From the NCBI GenBank assembly GCA_951217055.1, contig OX578278.1, positions 19,721,605 to 19,785,604 on the forward strand: DNA of 64,000 bases, in the 5' to 3' direction. The translations under genes and the position numbers were made by a program. Below the pieces are notes generated by a model. It searched no databases. It saw only the letters and a program-made list of their open reading frames with translations, and was not told the DNA's origin. Below, piece after piece: positions 48,320 to 60,300 of the stretch; position 1 is the first letter of the stretch, and every line of letters begins with the position of its first letter. The DNA is from Gerris lacustris. Taxonomy: Eukaryota; Arthropoda; Insecta; Hemiptera; Gerridae.

Positions 48320-51300
48320 TCTTACTTTTAAGTTTTAATTTGTGAAGAATTTCATCGCATTGCAAGCGTCCGAGGCAAAGAAAATTGGAAATTTATATTG
48401 GAATATATCTTAGAATTCCTTTTAAGTGTTTCGTAAAACAATTCGTAGAATTAGATCATTTAAATAAGGTATCAAAATATTAAAGCGATATTAATTAAGA
48501 TTTATTTGAACTTGCAAAAGCTGGTTATACTCCGGTATTACAAAAGATTTCTTTGAATAAATAAATCAATACCTAAGATTTAAACAACAAATTATTATTA
48601 AAGATAAGTTTAAATTAGTAATTTTTAAATTGGATATTGACTTTTACAAGAGTAAAATATAAGTTGATTGTTTCTAGTTCTGTGCAGAATAAAGCAAATA
48701 TTGAACTTGCTAATATTTTAATTAAGAGAAAAAAATAAATAAAAAAAACAGAGTACTGATTGTGACTAATTAAAGAGGCTTAATTAAATATTTGTCATTG
48801 TGGTTTGAAAACTAATTAAGTTTTCTCTTTGATATTATTTATTCTGAATTAAAAAAAGGTAATTAGCCCTTTGAGTCGTTAAAAGTCAAAAATTAGTAGA
48901 CCTAAAAAACTCTATATTATTTTATTTTAACCAACTTCAAGCTTGTAACTCTAATTAAAATAATACAATATCGAAGATACTGATAATAACGAAGATGCAC
49001 TTAAATACACTTATATTTTTTAAATATGATATTTTTGCTTTCCGATGGTAACAAAAACGTGATCATTATTAAAGGTGTGAATTCTCTAGTGCGTGACTTC
49101 ACGGCAGTTGACTCTCGATGTTACTTTTATTTACATGGCCCAAATCTAACGCTGGCCATTCAAAACGAGGGTAAAATGACAGGAGCCGTCTTCTCTGGTG
49201 CGTTTCGACCGCCATGGGTCGTGCGGTGCAAAAGTCACGTCCTTCGATGAGGTGTGGTTTGATTTCAAACGGTCGAGATGTCCGACTGCTTTTTATACTT
49301 TCTTATATACTTGGTAGGGGAGACCGGGGACGGTTGAAACAGGGTACAGTTGAAACAACCCAATTAATGGGTGGAAAAATTACCGATATTTGGGAGCAAC
49401 CAAGGAAAAGGGACACGGCTTCTGACTTTTTCGGAATCTGACGGAATCTGAACTTTTGGGTTTGGTGTCGTTTCGAGTTTATGACAAGTTTCTGAGGGGG
49501 TATTGTGTAAGTATTTTTTTTGCTGCTCTTTTGCTTTTTTATCCAAAACTAAAATAGTTGTGGTTATGATAGTTTTTAACGTAAGAACTTTGGTTATGGA
49601 AGTTCAACAGGTGAAATTCTTATTAATATAAATTGTTTATTTCGGAGGTTATGACGACAACTTTTTTAAAACATGTTCTGGGTACGGTTGTAACAATGTT
49701 TACAATTAAGTTACCAGCTAGCTATAAAGTATGAAATTTTCAAATACACTTTAAGCTTCATTTCAATAATTAAATTAAAACTTTTTTTTTACTTTCGTCA
49801 AATTTTATTGGTTTTAATGTTAATTAACCTTGAACTACAAAATATATGATACAAATTAAATTTAGAATATTAATTATTGTTTCATTTATCTTAAACACCT
49901 ATTATTCTGCGTATGACCAATTATTCAATTATTTTGCTTCATGTTCTGTGATTTTGAATCGATAAAGAAGTATTTCTAGCATAATTCTCTTTAGTCTGTT
50001 AGTGTTACAACTAACCCCAATAACTGGTACAACCACCCCTGGTATGGGGTAGGTTGAAACATTTTTCCTGAATTTTTAAAATGCCTATAAATATTTTTGT
50101 AATGCAGATAATCTTACTATAACCTTATCCATTTCTAGTCTGGTAACTAAAGTTCAATTAAGGCCCACTGTCAAATACATTGAGGTTAAAATGTTTTTGC
50201 AGGAAGCGATTTTGTAAAAAATGTTTCAACCGTCCCCGGTCTCCCCTAATGAGAAAGTATTGTTACGAGGCGAAAAAAATCATATTCATAGTGGGGTATG
50301 GCCAAAACACCAGCACAAATGAATTATTATTTTTGAGTTAATTCTTTTGCTTCCAAGCTTACCGAAGATAAAGAAGCTAAGTGCAAGCGTTCTGAACGAA
50401 ATATTTTATGACTCCGATTTCAAAAATCCAAGACAGATATCCGTTTCAGACATCAGGGAAAATTTTTTATTACGTGTCTGTGTGTCGCTCAATTTTTGCG
50501 AACCAACATATACGTCAGATTTTAATGAAATTTGTATGGTAGGTCATAATTAGGTTCCATTACCTAATTATGTCCTGTCAGTTTGGTTCTATTGTTGGTC
50601 CCATATAAGTTTCAACCTTCTGCGACCATTTGTTTCTCTTCAACATTGCGCACAAACATACATACATTTAAATAAACATACATTTATTTACAACTATATC
50701 TTCAATAATACTCATCTGATCTTTATGAAAATCAGATGGATTTGGATGGTTTGTCGAAAGCAGACCACAGATAGCTCCAGATTAATTTCGACCGGCTAGG
50801 CTCTTTAACTTTTGGTTATTTGATACTTTAATTCATGTAAAAAATCAAAGCAATTTTGACATTAATAAAACGGGGGAACAATTAAATAAATTAGATAATA
50901 ATAGCTTATTACAGCATAAAAGTAATAAAGTACGTGATAAGATGCGAGTAAGCTTTGTGCTACACAAATTGGCAGTCTATTTTTATTTTTATACACACGA
51001 ATTTACTTACTAATTTTGATTTATGCTATTACATTCTCAAAATGCAGTTAACACTATTTTTTTGCTTTTTATTTGTGCAGAAATAATAATCTAAAATCTA
51101 GAATCTAGGACAATCAAGCTTTATATTGCAACAAAAAGTTATCTCATCTAATCTGGTTTTAGCGGTACTAAAAAACATAGTCTGTTCCAAACTTAACTAG
51201 TCATACGTCTTTACTGTATTATGCATTTCTTTCTTTTTTTAATCCCCCTAAATTCAATTTTGGCTATCACATCTTCTTTTTATTTATTTTTTAACTCAAT

Positions 51301-54300
51301 TCTTACCACGAGCCATGCTAATTTTACCTCCAATTTATACTTAGTTATCTTTTCTACCCTTACCTTAATTTTTATCTCCTAATAAAATAAAAATATAAAG
51401 CTTAAATCCGGGTCCTATACAGATAGCTCTTGGTTGTTGTGTCTTGTAAATTTTAACTACCCTTCCAAAAATTCTACTATTTTTTGCTTAATTCATCTGG
51501 ATTATTTTACCGAAGAATATAATTAAAGATAAGTGAGGGTATTTTTCAGGTTATAGCCTAATTAATAAAATTATAAAAATTACACGCATTAATATCCATT
51601 TTCAATGCCGAAGCTGAAAAAAAAGTGACGTTGGAACCGCAGCAGCGGCAGAAGTGACACCCTTACCTCTCGATAGCCGTGCGTTCAAACCATCTCCAAA
51701 TAAAAGTCACGTCGAGCGTCAACTGCCGGGAAGTAACGCACCAGAGAATTCACACCTTACCGCCGATACACGTTGTGGTATACCTGTCAGGAACCTGAAC
51801 AGGTAAACTGGAGCGTTTGCAATATCAAGTTATGAAACAGTTATGATAGCACTAATGCTCAGGTTTACCTGCCAGAAATACCGCAACGTGTATGGCCGGC
51901 TTTAGAACGAATTTTCTTTCTTTCTGTACACACTGTTTTAGAATTTATAAGGCTTTAAAGTTTATAGATAAATATAATTGTATAAAAAACAAAACTGGAT
52001 CTGAAAAGCGCCGCAGATTACCACTCCTATAAGCTTAGCGAAACTAGTAACTGGTGTATTCCGTGAAGCTAGTCGTTTCAGCACGAGATTTAGTTTATGC
52101 TCCACTCACTGCTCCGTATTTCCTATTATCGCACCCCAACAATGTAGCTAATCCATTGTTATTTACATTTAAGTATTATTCTTTGACGTTTTAAGCCTCT
52201 GTTAAAGCTCATGCCACTATCTTTCCGCCACTAGTTATAGAGTCCATTTAAAATAACAATTTTTACACTACCTTCCACGCCACCGCTGTGGTCTATTTTT
52301 ATTCCTCTATTACTGTGCAAAATTACCATTTATACAGTGATTCAATCAGGTTTAAATTCCCAGAATTAAATCTTATTTTCCTATTTAAGAGTTAAAATAG
52401 CAATATTAATTTTCTCTTTACAGAATTTTCTTAATATTTATTTAAAAAACCTCAACAATACAAAATGCACCATACTTTTAAAATCCCACGAAACTGACAG
52501 CGTAATCTTCATTTGGTGAAAATCTGGAAGTTCCCAGAGTTAAATCTAATTTTACTACGTTTTTATTAGCTTGCTTTCTTGTTTGTTTGTATGTTTGTTT
52601 GTTTGTTTGTCCGGTACAAATCTGGCAATCGATTTCTAACTAACTTCCCGAATAGCTAGACATTTGAAACATTTAGCACAGCTCAGAACACGATGACAAT
52701 GCATTAATTTAATACTTTTAGCCATCTTTCAGCAGAATTTAAATGGTTTTCAGCATATTTTGCTGTACGGAAAAAATCAGCAAGTTATTTTATTTGTTTT
52801 GCCATGTCCCATATTTATGCAATCTTCATTTTGACGGGTCTCAAATTTGTGATAGATAAACATTGAATGACAGCAAAACAGAAAATATCGATTATATTAT
52901 TTATCGATTATATTATTTATATTATTTCAAATATATCGATCGCACGCTTTAGATTTGGTGTTTGGGAGATCGGTTGTATAAAGATTTGTTCTTTTATATG
53001 TTTAAGATCAGCTCTCTAGATGGTTGTCATTTATGTGAAGTAAATAAATTAGGAACTATTTTTTTTTTTCACTAATATTACATATTATATAACAATAAAA
53101 ATCATATTATCAACATTACATAATATTCAACAGAAAATTTAAGAACATAGTATATAAAAAGTTCTTTTTATCTTGAAATTATTCCTACTCAAGAGTCAAA
53201 ATAGCAGGATTAATTTTACCTGTATACAATTTTCGAAAAATTTGAAAAAAAAAAAAAAACACCTCAACAACAATCTAGTACAAAATGCACTAGACTTTTA
53301 AAATCCCACGAAACTGACAACGTATTTGGCGAATCTTCATTTGGTGAAAATCTACTTATGAAATGCTTTTAGCAGATCTATTTGTTTGATGTAGCTGTTA
53401 CGGACCTATAACTCTGAGCCTAATATCATACAAGTTTCAAAAATAGATCGCCCATATCAACGTACAAGTGAGTTAGAAAAATTGATTTCTGTGAGCTCAA
53501 GAGGTACCGAAGTCCCAAGGATCAAGCTTAGGAACGGCTCAAGATGTTTTAAATGGTTTCCATCGCTCGATTTCGATACGTTAAAATTCTAAGCAGTCTC
53601 TCATGTCAAACGTCAACTTGTTTGAATCGCTGCTATAACTTGTGGTTTTCAACGAATAACTACTAAACCGATATTTTACAAAACAATTTTTACAATAAGG
53701 AATAATAAAAATCGGTCCATGACAACTCAGCCAAACTTCCTCGAATTTTCGAAACTTTATTTAAATTCCAAAATATCTCATTAAATTGATTTCTTTTTTT
53801 AAATAACAAAATCATTTACAAAGCGTTTAACAGGTGGTAGTTTACTTTTTGTTTCAAACCGACTTATATCGTTGAGTCGTATTTAAACGGACTACATTCT
53901 AGTATTTTTTAAAATTAAAATAGTTTAAATAATCTTTTCGAAAAATTATTTTTTCAGAGTTTTTGGGGGGTAGCGCCTCCAAATTTGGAGCAAAAATTCA
54001 TTTCTCGATTTCTTCTCGGGGTATGATTTATCTGAACATGTATGCCAAATTTCGTCAAAATCGGCCCAGTAGCTTAGGCCCCACGCGTCTGCACATACGA
54101 CAGACGACAGACAGACCATTTTTGAAAACCACTTATTTGGACTCAGTGGATCTCTAAACGTGTAAATCCATTATAATCTCAAAACAGAATTTTCGCGCCA
54201 TCACAATACTTTCTCTAAATACGAAAAAGTTAAAACGGAAGTCTCTCCACAAAATGAATTTTAATTCCCAAAGCCAAGTTTCGACCTTTTGGCCATTGTC

Positions 54301-57300
54301 CGAGTCGGTTAAGGTATAGGAAAGAACCTCGTCTAAGAGTCACGGGAAATTCAGGTATCGGACTTTGATTATCGGGTTTTATCCTTTATCTTAAACCAGC
54401 ACTAGTGATAGCCGTCACTGGCCCAGTCACGGGAAAGACAGATATCAGACTTAGATTATCGGGTTTTATCCTTTTTCTTAAACCAGCACTAATGATAGCC
54501 GTCACTGGCCCAGTCACGGGAAAGACAGATATTAGACTTAGATTATCGGGTTTTATCCTTTATCTTAAACCAGCACTAGAGATGGCCGTCACTGGCCCAG
54601 TCACGGGAAAGACAGATATCAGACTTAGATTATCGGGTTTTATCCTTTATCTTAAACCAGCACTAGAGATGGCCGTCACTGGCCCAGTCACGGGAAAGAC
54701 AGATATCAGACTTAGATTATCGGGTTTTATCCTTTATCTTAAACCAGCACTAGAGATGGCCGTCACTGGCCCAGTCACGGGAAAGACAGATATTAGACTT
54801 AGATTATCGGGTTTTATCCTTTATCTTAAACCAGCACTAGAGATGGCCGTCACTGGTCCAGTCACGGGAAAGACAGATATCAGACTTAGATTATCGGGGG
54901 TTTTATCCTTTATCTTAAACCAGCACTAATGATAGCCGTCACTGGCCCAGTCACGGGAAAGACAGATATTAGACTTAGATTATCGGGTTTTATCCTTTAT
55001 CTTAAACCAGCACTAGAGATGGCCGTCACTGGCCCAGTCACGGGAAAGACAGATATCAGACTTAGATTATCGGGGGTTTTATCCTTTATTTTAATCCAGC
55101 ACTAGTGATGACCGTGAGGTGGAAAGCTGTCTTTGGAAATTAAAATTAATTTTGTGGAGAGGCTTCCGTTTTATGATTCTATTAACATCACTTACGCATT
55201 CTTCAAAATACTGATAATTCTAATATAAGGCACCCTTGGTATACACATACAAATCTCATGTTTAAAACTAAGTTGTTTCTTTATTTTATTTTTTGCTGAC
55301 TATAATATTTGCTACTATGTATTGTGCCAAAACAAAGACAATCTTCTTTAAAATCAGTATATAAAACTTAGTAATACTTAATGTACATACATTTTATCAC
55401 ACAATTTCTATACATTCTGCTGTTTTGCATAAACTTATCTTGAGTTAACCTGTATCCAACGTGATTTTAACAGTTAAGTGTTAGTAATACTAAAACGTTG
55501 TTACTTGGAATGCAAGTGTAAAGTGTAAGTTAGTGCTAAACTAAACTAAGAGATAGTAAGAACCTACAGTAAGATACGGTTATAGCCTTAAATGCAAACA
55601 AAAGACATTTGGATGTAATTCTCCTAAAGCCATTAACACAAGTAAATAATTAATCTACTACGGCAAAGAACATAAAACATAAAAATAAACCTTTTTCTTT
55701 TTCTCACATTACTCTAATGAAAATTCTCTCTTAAAATGTATTTATTTTTTAAAATAATTAAATCTAGCACATATATTATTCCTAAATAATGAGTTAAAGG
55801 AATTATTTTTTTCTTACACGCAATTAGGTAATGACTTGCCAATAGAAGGTACTTCCAAAATGTTCCTAGTTAATACAGCCATACATACCTCTATACAACG
55901 AAATTGACAGTTCCAAAAAAATAGCAATATAGAAATTTCATGGCTTATATTTTATTATTTTAAAAATAAGTGATCCTAAAAGAGAAAGATTTTTATCCTG
56001 TACCATTTTCATCCATTGCAGAATTACTTCATAATTACTACCTGTAGGGGAGAGTCGGACAAAACCGGGTACCTAATCTGTAATCTGTAATAGAATCATT
56101 TCTATTAGTAACAGATCAACAAAACTAAGTTTATCAGTTGCCTTATTTATTTATTAATACTATATTATCCTTTTGTTACATTAAAATTAACACAGTATTT
56201 TTTACGTTTTTTTTTATCACCAAGTACTAAAACCCGGTTTTACCCCACGGGTGGGGTAAAACCGGGTCCTTATTTAAATCAGTGCAAAACAACTCTATAT
56301 TTTAAAATCTTTATTGCAAACAGTTTAATTAGACATAAAATTGACTAATAAAGTCGACATATAAGTATTGTTCGAAAAAAATCCTTAAAACTGATTTATA
56401 ATAGACAAACTAAAAAAACAAAAACTTAGGGCAACTCAGCTAAGGACAAATGTCACACACAAGAGAATCTTATTAGTACAACCCTCATATAAGCCCAACT
56501 GCGACAGGAAATACATAGAATCCTCTCTTCTTTTGATCGAGATCGAGCAAAGTATGCAAGCTTCCTCAGAGTTGCCTTTATCTGAATTAATTTTACATAA
56601 TTTCTGAAGTGGAGGGCAAAACCGGGTATCCTGTTTTGCCCCACACCTTGGTACCCGGTTTAACCCAACAGTTACTTGTTGAGTTCAACATGGCGTAAGT
56701 AGGTTAGGCGTCGCTCTAAGTGTATGAAAAGAGAGTGAAAATATCCAGTAAAATATGCTTAATTAAAGTGTGCAGTTACCTCTTTCTTGAGAAAATGTTC
56801 TAGCTATTGAAACTCAGTAGCAAATGTAACGACATTAAAAACTTTTTCACTAAAAACTTAAAAAACGTTTTGAGTATGAAAATAGGTGGCACCGATGCTG
56901 TTTTTCTCTCCAGCTGCACGGAATAGCTACCGCTAATAGCTTTATTGTTTACCGGTAGATAAAAGCACTAATCAGGGAAATATCGAGGTACCCGGTTAAA
57001 CCCGCTTACCCGGTTTTGTCCGACTCTCCCCTAGATCATTTTTTAAAAATCTCCACTTGCTGCGATTCCACTTATACTAGGTAGAATACCTAAAATCATT
57101 AGAGTGCAAGAGCAAGAAACTTCTAAAAATGGTAGTAAGAAAAATAATGAAATGCAAAAACACCGCCTATGTTAATTTACACAAAGTTTGTCGGTCGGAT
57201 ATTTATCCTTTTATACATAAATTTAGTTCGTTATATAGAAATTATTTTCGTTCAATAGAAACAATTTTATAAGGAGAAGTTATGGGCACATAAAAAAAAT

Positions 57301-60300
57301 CGTTCTAAGTTTTGTTGTACAAATGTTTGTTATAAGGAGGTCAGATATTTTTAAAACGATAAAAAGATAGTAAATGATCAAAATGACGAACTTAGTTCAT
57401 TGTCCAACTAGAAGTTACAATTACGTACACATCAGCAATGTAATACCGTGATTTTGCGCACTGCAATAAGGTACACAATTTGTGTTTATGAGAGGCATCA
57501 AGAGATGTGCCATGCAAGCGTGACACATAGGAACTGTTCCAACATCAGACATTACGCCAAAAGATGTTGGCTCGGCATTACGCTGTCCTGCATCGTTTCG
57601 TCGCGTCCGACTCATCAGGGGCCCGACGATGCCCACCCAACTCTGGACCTATACCAGATCAAGAAGATCAGATATAGGGTTTATAAATTATTTATTTATA
57701 CATAAACATTTTGTTAATAGAGGTATTGAGGTCTCGATCTGCACACTAATGACATGTAAGGTGGTCGAAACCTTAAATGTTTGCTACATTTTATAGGAAT
57801 AATCAATTTCAAACTTACCAATTTTGAATTAACAAGCAACACAAATCTTGTAACCACTCGCTAAATTGTTGGCTTTTATAAAAATATCAGATACCCCAAT
57901 CCATTTTTATTTCGAAGTCCCTTTTTTTGTGGTGTGTTTACTCCCATAGCTCTTTGTAGGTCATTTGGCCAGAACAAGCCCTTTTTTTTAGAAATGTTCT
58001 GATTCTTCCTCTTAACGATGTCACGTTCCAAATCCCACTATTAAATAATAAATGATCGACCTGGACTTGACATCAAATTTTAATATGCTAAGTTAGGTGT
58101 TCATTGTGTTAGTTCTCATGACCTCCGTATCGCCGGTAAATATCGGGTATATTCACGCCGTGGTTGGAAGTCTCTATTCCAACCACAATTTATTTTTCCT
58201 TCCGATCTTACCGAAGGTAACGGAAGCTATGATATCGGTCTGAAGAACGAGCATTTTTTATGTTCCCGATTTCAAAAATACTAAGACAGAAATCCGTTTC
58301 AGACGTCAAGGAACATTTTTGGTTCCGTGTCTGTCTGTCGGTCTCAATTTTTGCGAATAAACATATCTTAAAAACTACTCGTCCGATTTGGATGGTAGAT
58401 CATAATTAGCCCATTGTTAATGTCAAATCGGCTCCCATTTTTTCCTCTTCAACATGTGCACAATCATACATTTATTTATACCTTTATCTTCTAAAGTGTT
58501 TATTGGAATATTATGAAATATAGATGATTAGCCACAGATTAACTTGAAACCGTCTCCACTCTTTTACTTTTGCTAAATTGATACCTTAATTTATGTATAA
58601 AATATCAAAAGAATTTTGACAGATTTAAAAAACGGGGGAAACAGTTAAATAAATTAGACATTATTGGATTGTAAAAGCATAACATCAATAAAATTCGTAA
58701 AAGGGTGCGGGGAAGCTATGTGTCACACCAATTGGCAGACTATTTTATACAGCATACATGGAAAAACAAAAATATACCTAAATAAACTTTTAAAAAGCAG
58801 TGGTAAAGAAAAAGTCTTTTGCAAAAAGAAATAAACTTAAATTTCTCTTTCAATTCTTATATAAATAATAATCAAACTGCTACTTCTGTATAATATTTTA
58901 AAAATCTATTATCTTTTTTTTTCTGCTTCATTGTTTATAGGAGAAAATATATTAAAGATTAAATTTAAAGGTTGTTTCTAACTCTACAAGTTTATAATTT
59001 TATTTGAAGGTGTTTGTAAGTTCTTTGATCTATGAGACGGAATAGAATTTAACCAAGGGGAAACATGTTTCGAGGCTAGCCTGGAATTTCTCTAGGGGTT
59101 ATATACTGTCACAGAGAGAAGAAGCTACTACAAATTTGCATTCCCAAGTTCACTATTTTAAACTACAACTGTAGTTAGTTAGTTAAACGTTTATGTTCAC
59201 TACTTACCAAAGTATATTAAGCAGTAAGCATTTTACTAGTTTTTTTTTTTCAGTATGATGCCGCTCAGTTTCGTTTATAATCGCATTGTTAGCCGACGCA
59301 ACGCAGCTTCACTTACTACGTGGTGTGCCGTTGTAAAGATACTTCTGTTGAAGAATAACTCTTACTAGTTTGAACCTTTCATAATTTTGGATTACTTGTT
59401 ATTGGATCATGCAGGTGAGTAAAATAACAATTGGTTAATTTAAAATAGTTATTTATGCACCTAGGAGTAAAGTAAGCAATTATTCCCTGAGCGAATAAGT
59501 TGGCTCTTGAGGCGAAGCAGAAGGAACCATGGTCACTAAATTCCGAGGCGAACCCGAAGGAATTAGATTTTTTAAGTCCCGAGGCGTAGCCGAGGGAATA
59601 ACGCTAATTAGCGATACTATAACAATAATTATCGTGAGGGGAATCATAGCACTTTACTCCCTACTCCCGAGGTACATACAATATTTTATCTCCAGTAGGG
59701 AGAAAATACACATTTTCATCCATTGCACAGATTTTAGTTATTATTTTAATAAATAACAATAATTGTTAGTACTTTTAATAGCAGATAAAAGGGATTCAAT
59801 ATTAAAAACAAATAAGAATTGCAATTTAACTCAAATAGAAGGTTATTTAGATGCAGGTTTAAGCAATGATAAACAAGGTCGAAAAAGCAGTGTCACCAAC
59901 CTGATTTCAACAACTTCAATACATTTGCCATTCATTCTCTACTATTTATAAAATACATAAGTTGGCAATTCTTCTTTTTCTCCCTGGTTTTACTTTTTCT
60001 CCCTAATTTTTGAGTTCAGGGAAGAAAAGACTTACTTTATTCCCTCTAAACTAATCCAAAATCATAACTTTTTCTCCCTACTGGAGATAAAAGGTTATAT
60101 TTCACCCCTTATGGGCATCATCATACCTCAAGTCCTTGCTTGCGTAATATAAACTACAGAAGGCGAGTGTTTAATTAAAGATTTGCTACAACAAGACGAT
60201 GGAATGAGCAAATTAACATGTCTACGAAAAGATCATAGTGGGACACATCTCAACTTTTAGGAAACCGAAGAAATAATTTTTGTGTTTTTTTTCCTTTCGA

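Noticed and set aside
54405..54929. 174-residue repetitive ORF
   Set aside because: It is a read-through of the 87-bp minisatellite units, ending where a 2-bp insertion shifts the frame.
57448..57705. Overlapping ORFs on both strands in a locally GC-richer patch
   Set aside because: No recognisable domain, no splice context and both strands equally open; possibly old transposon debris.
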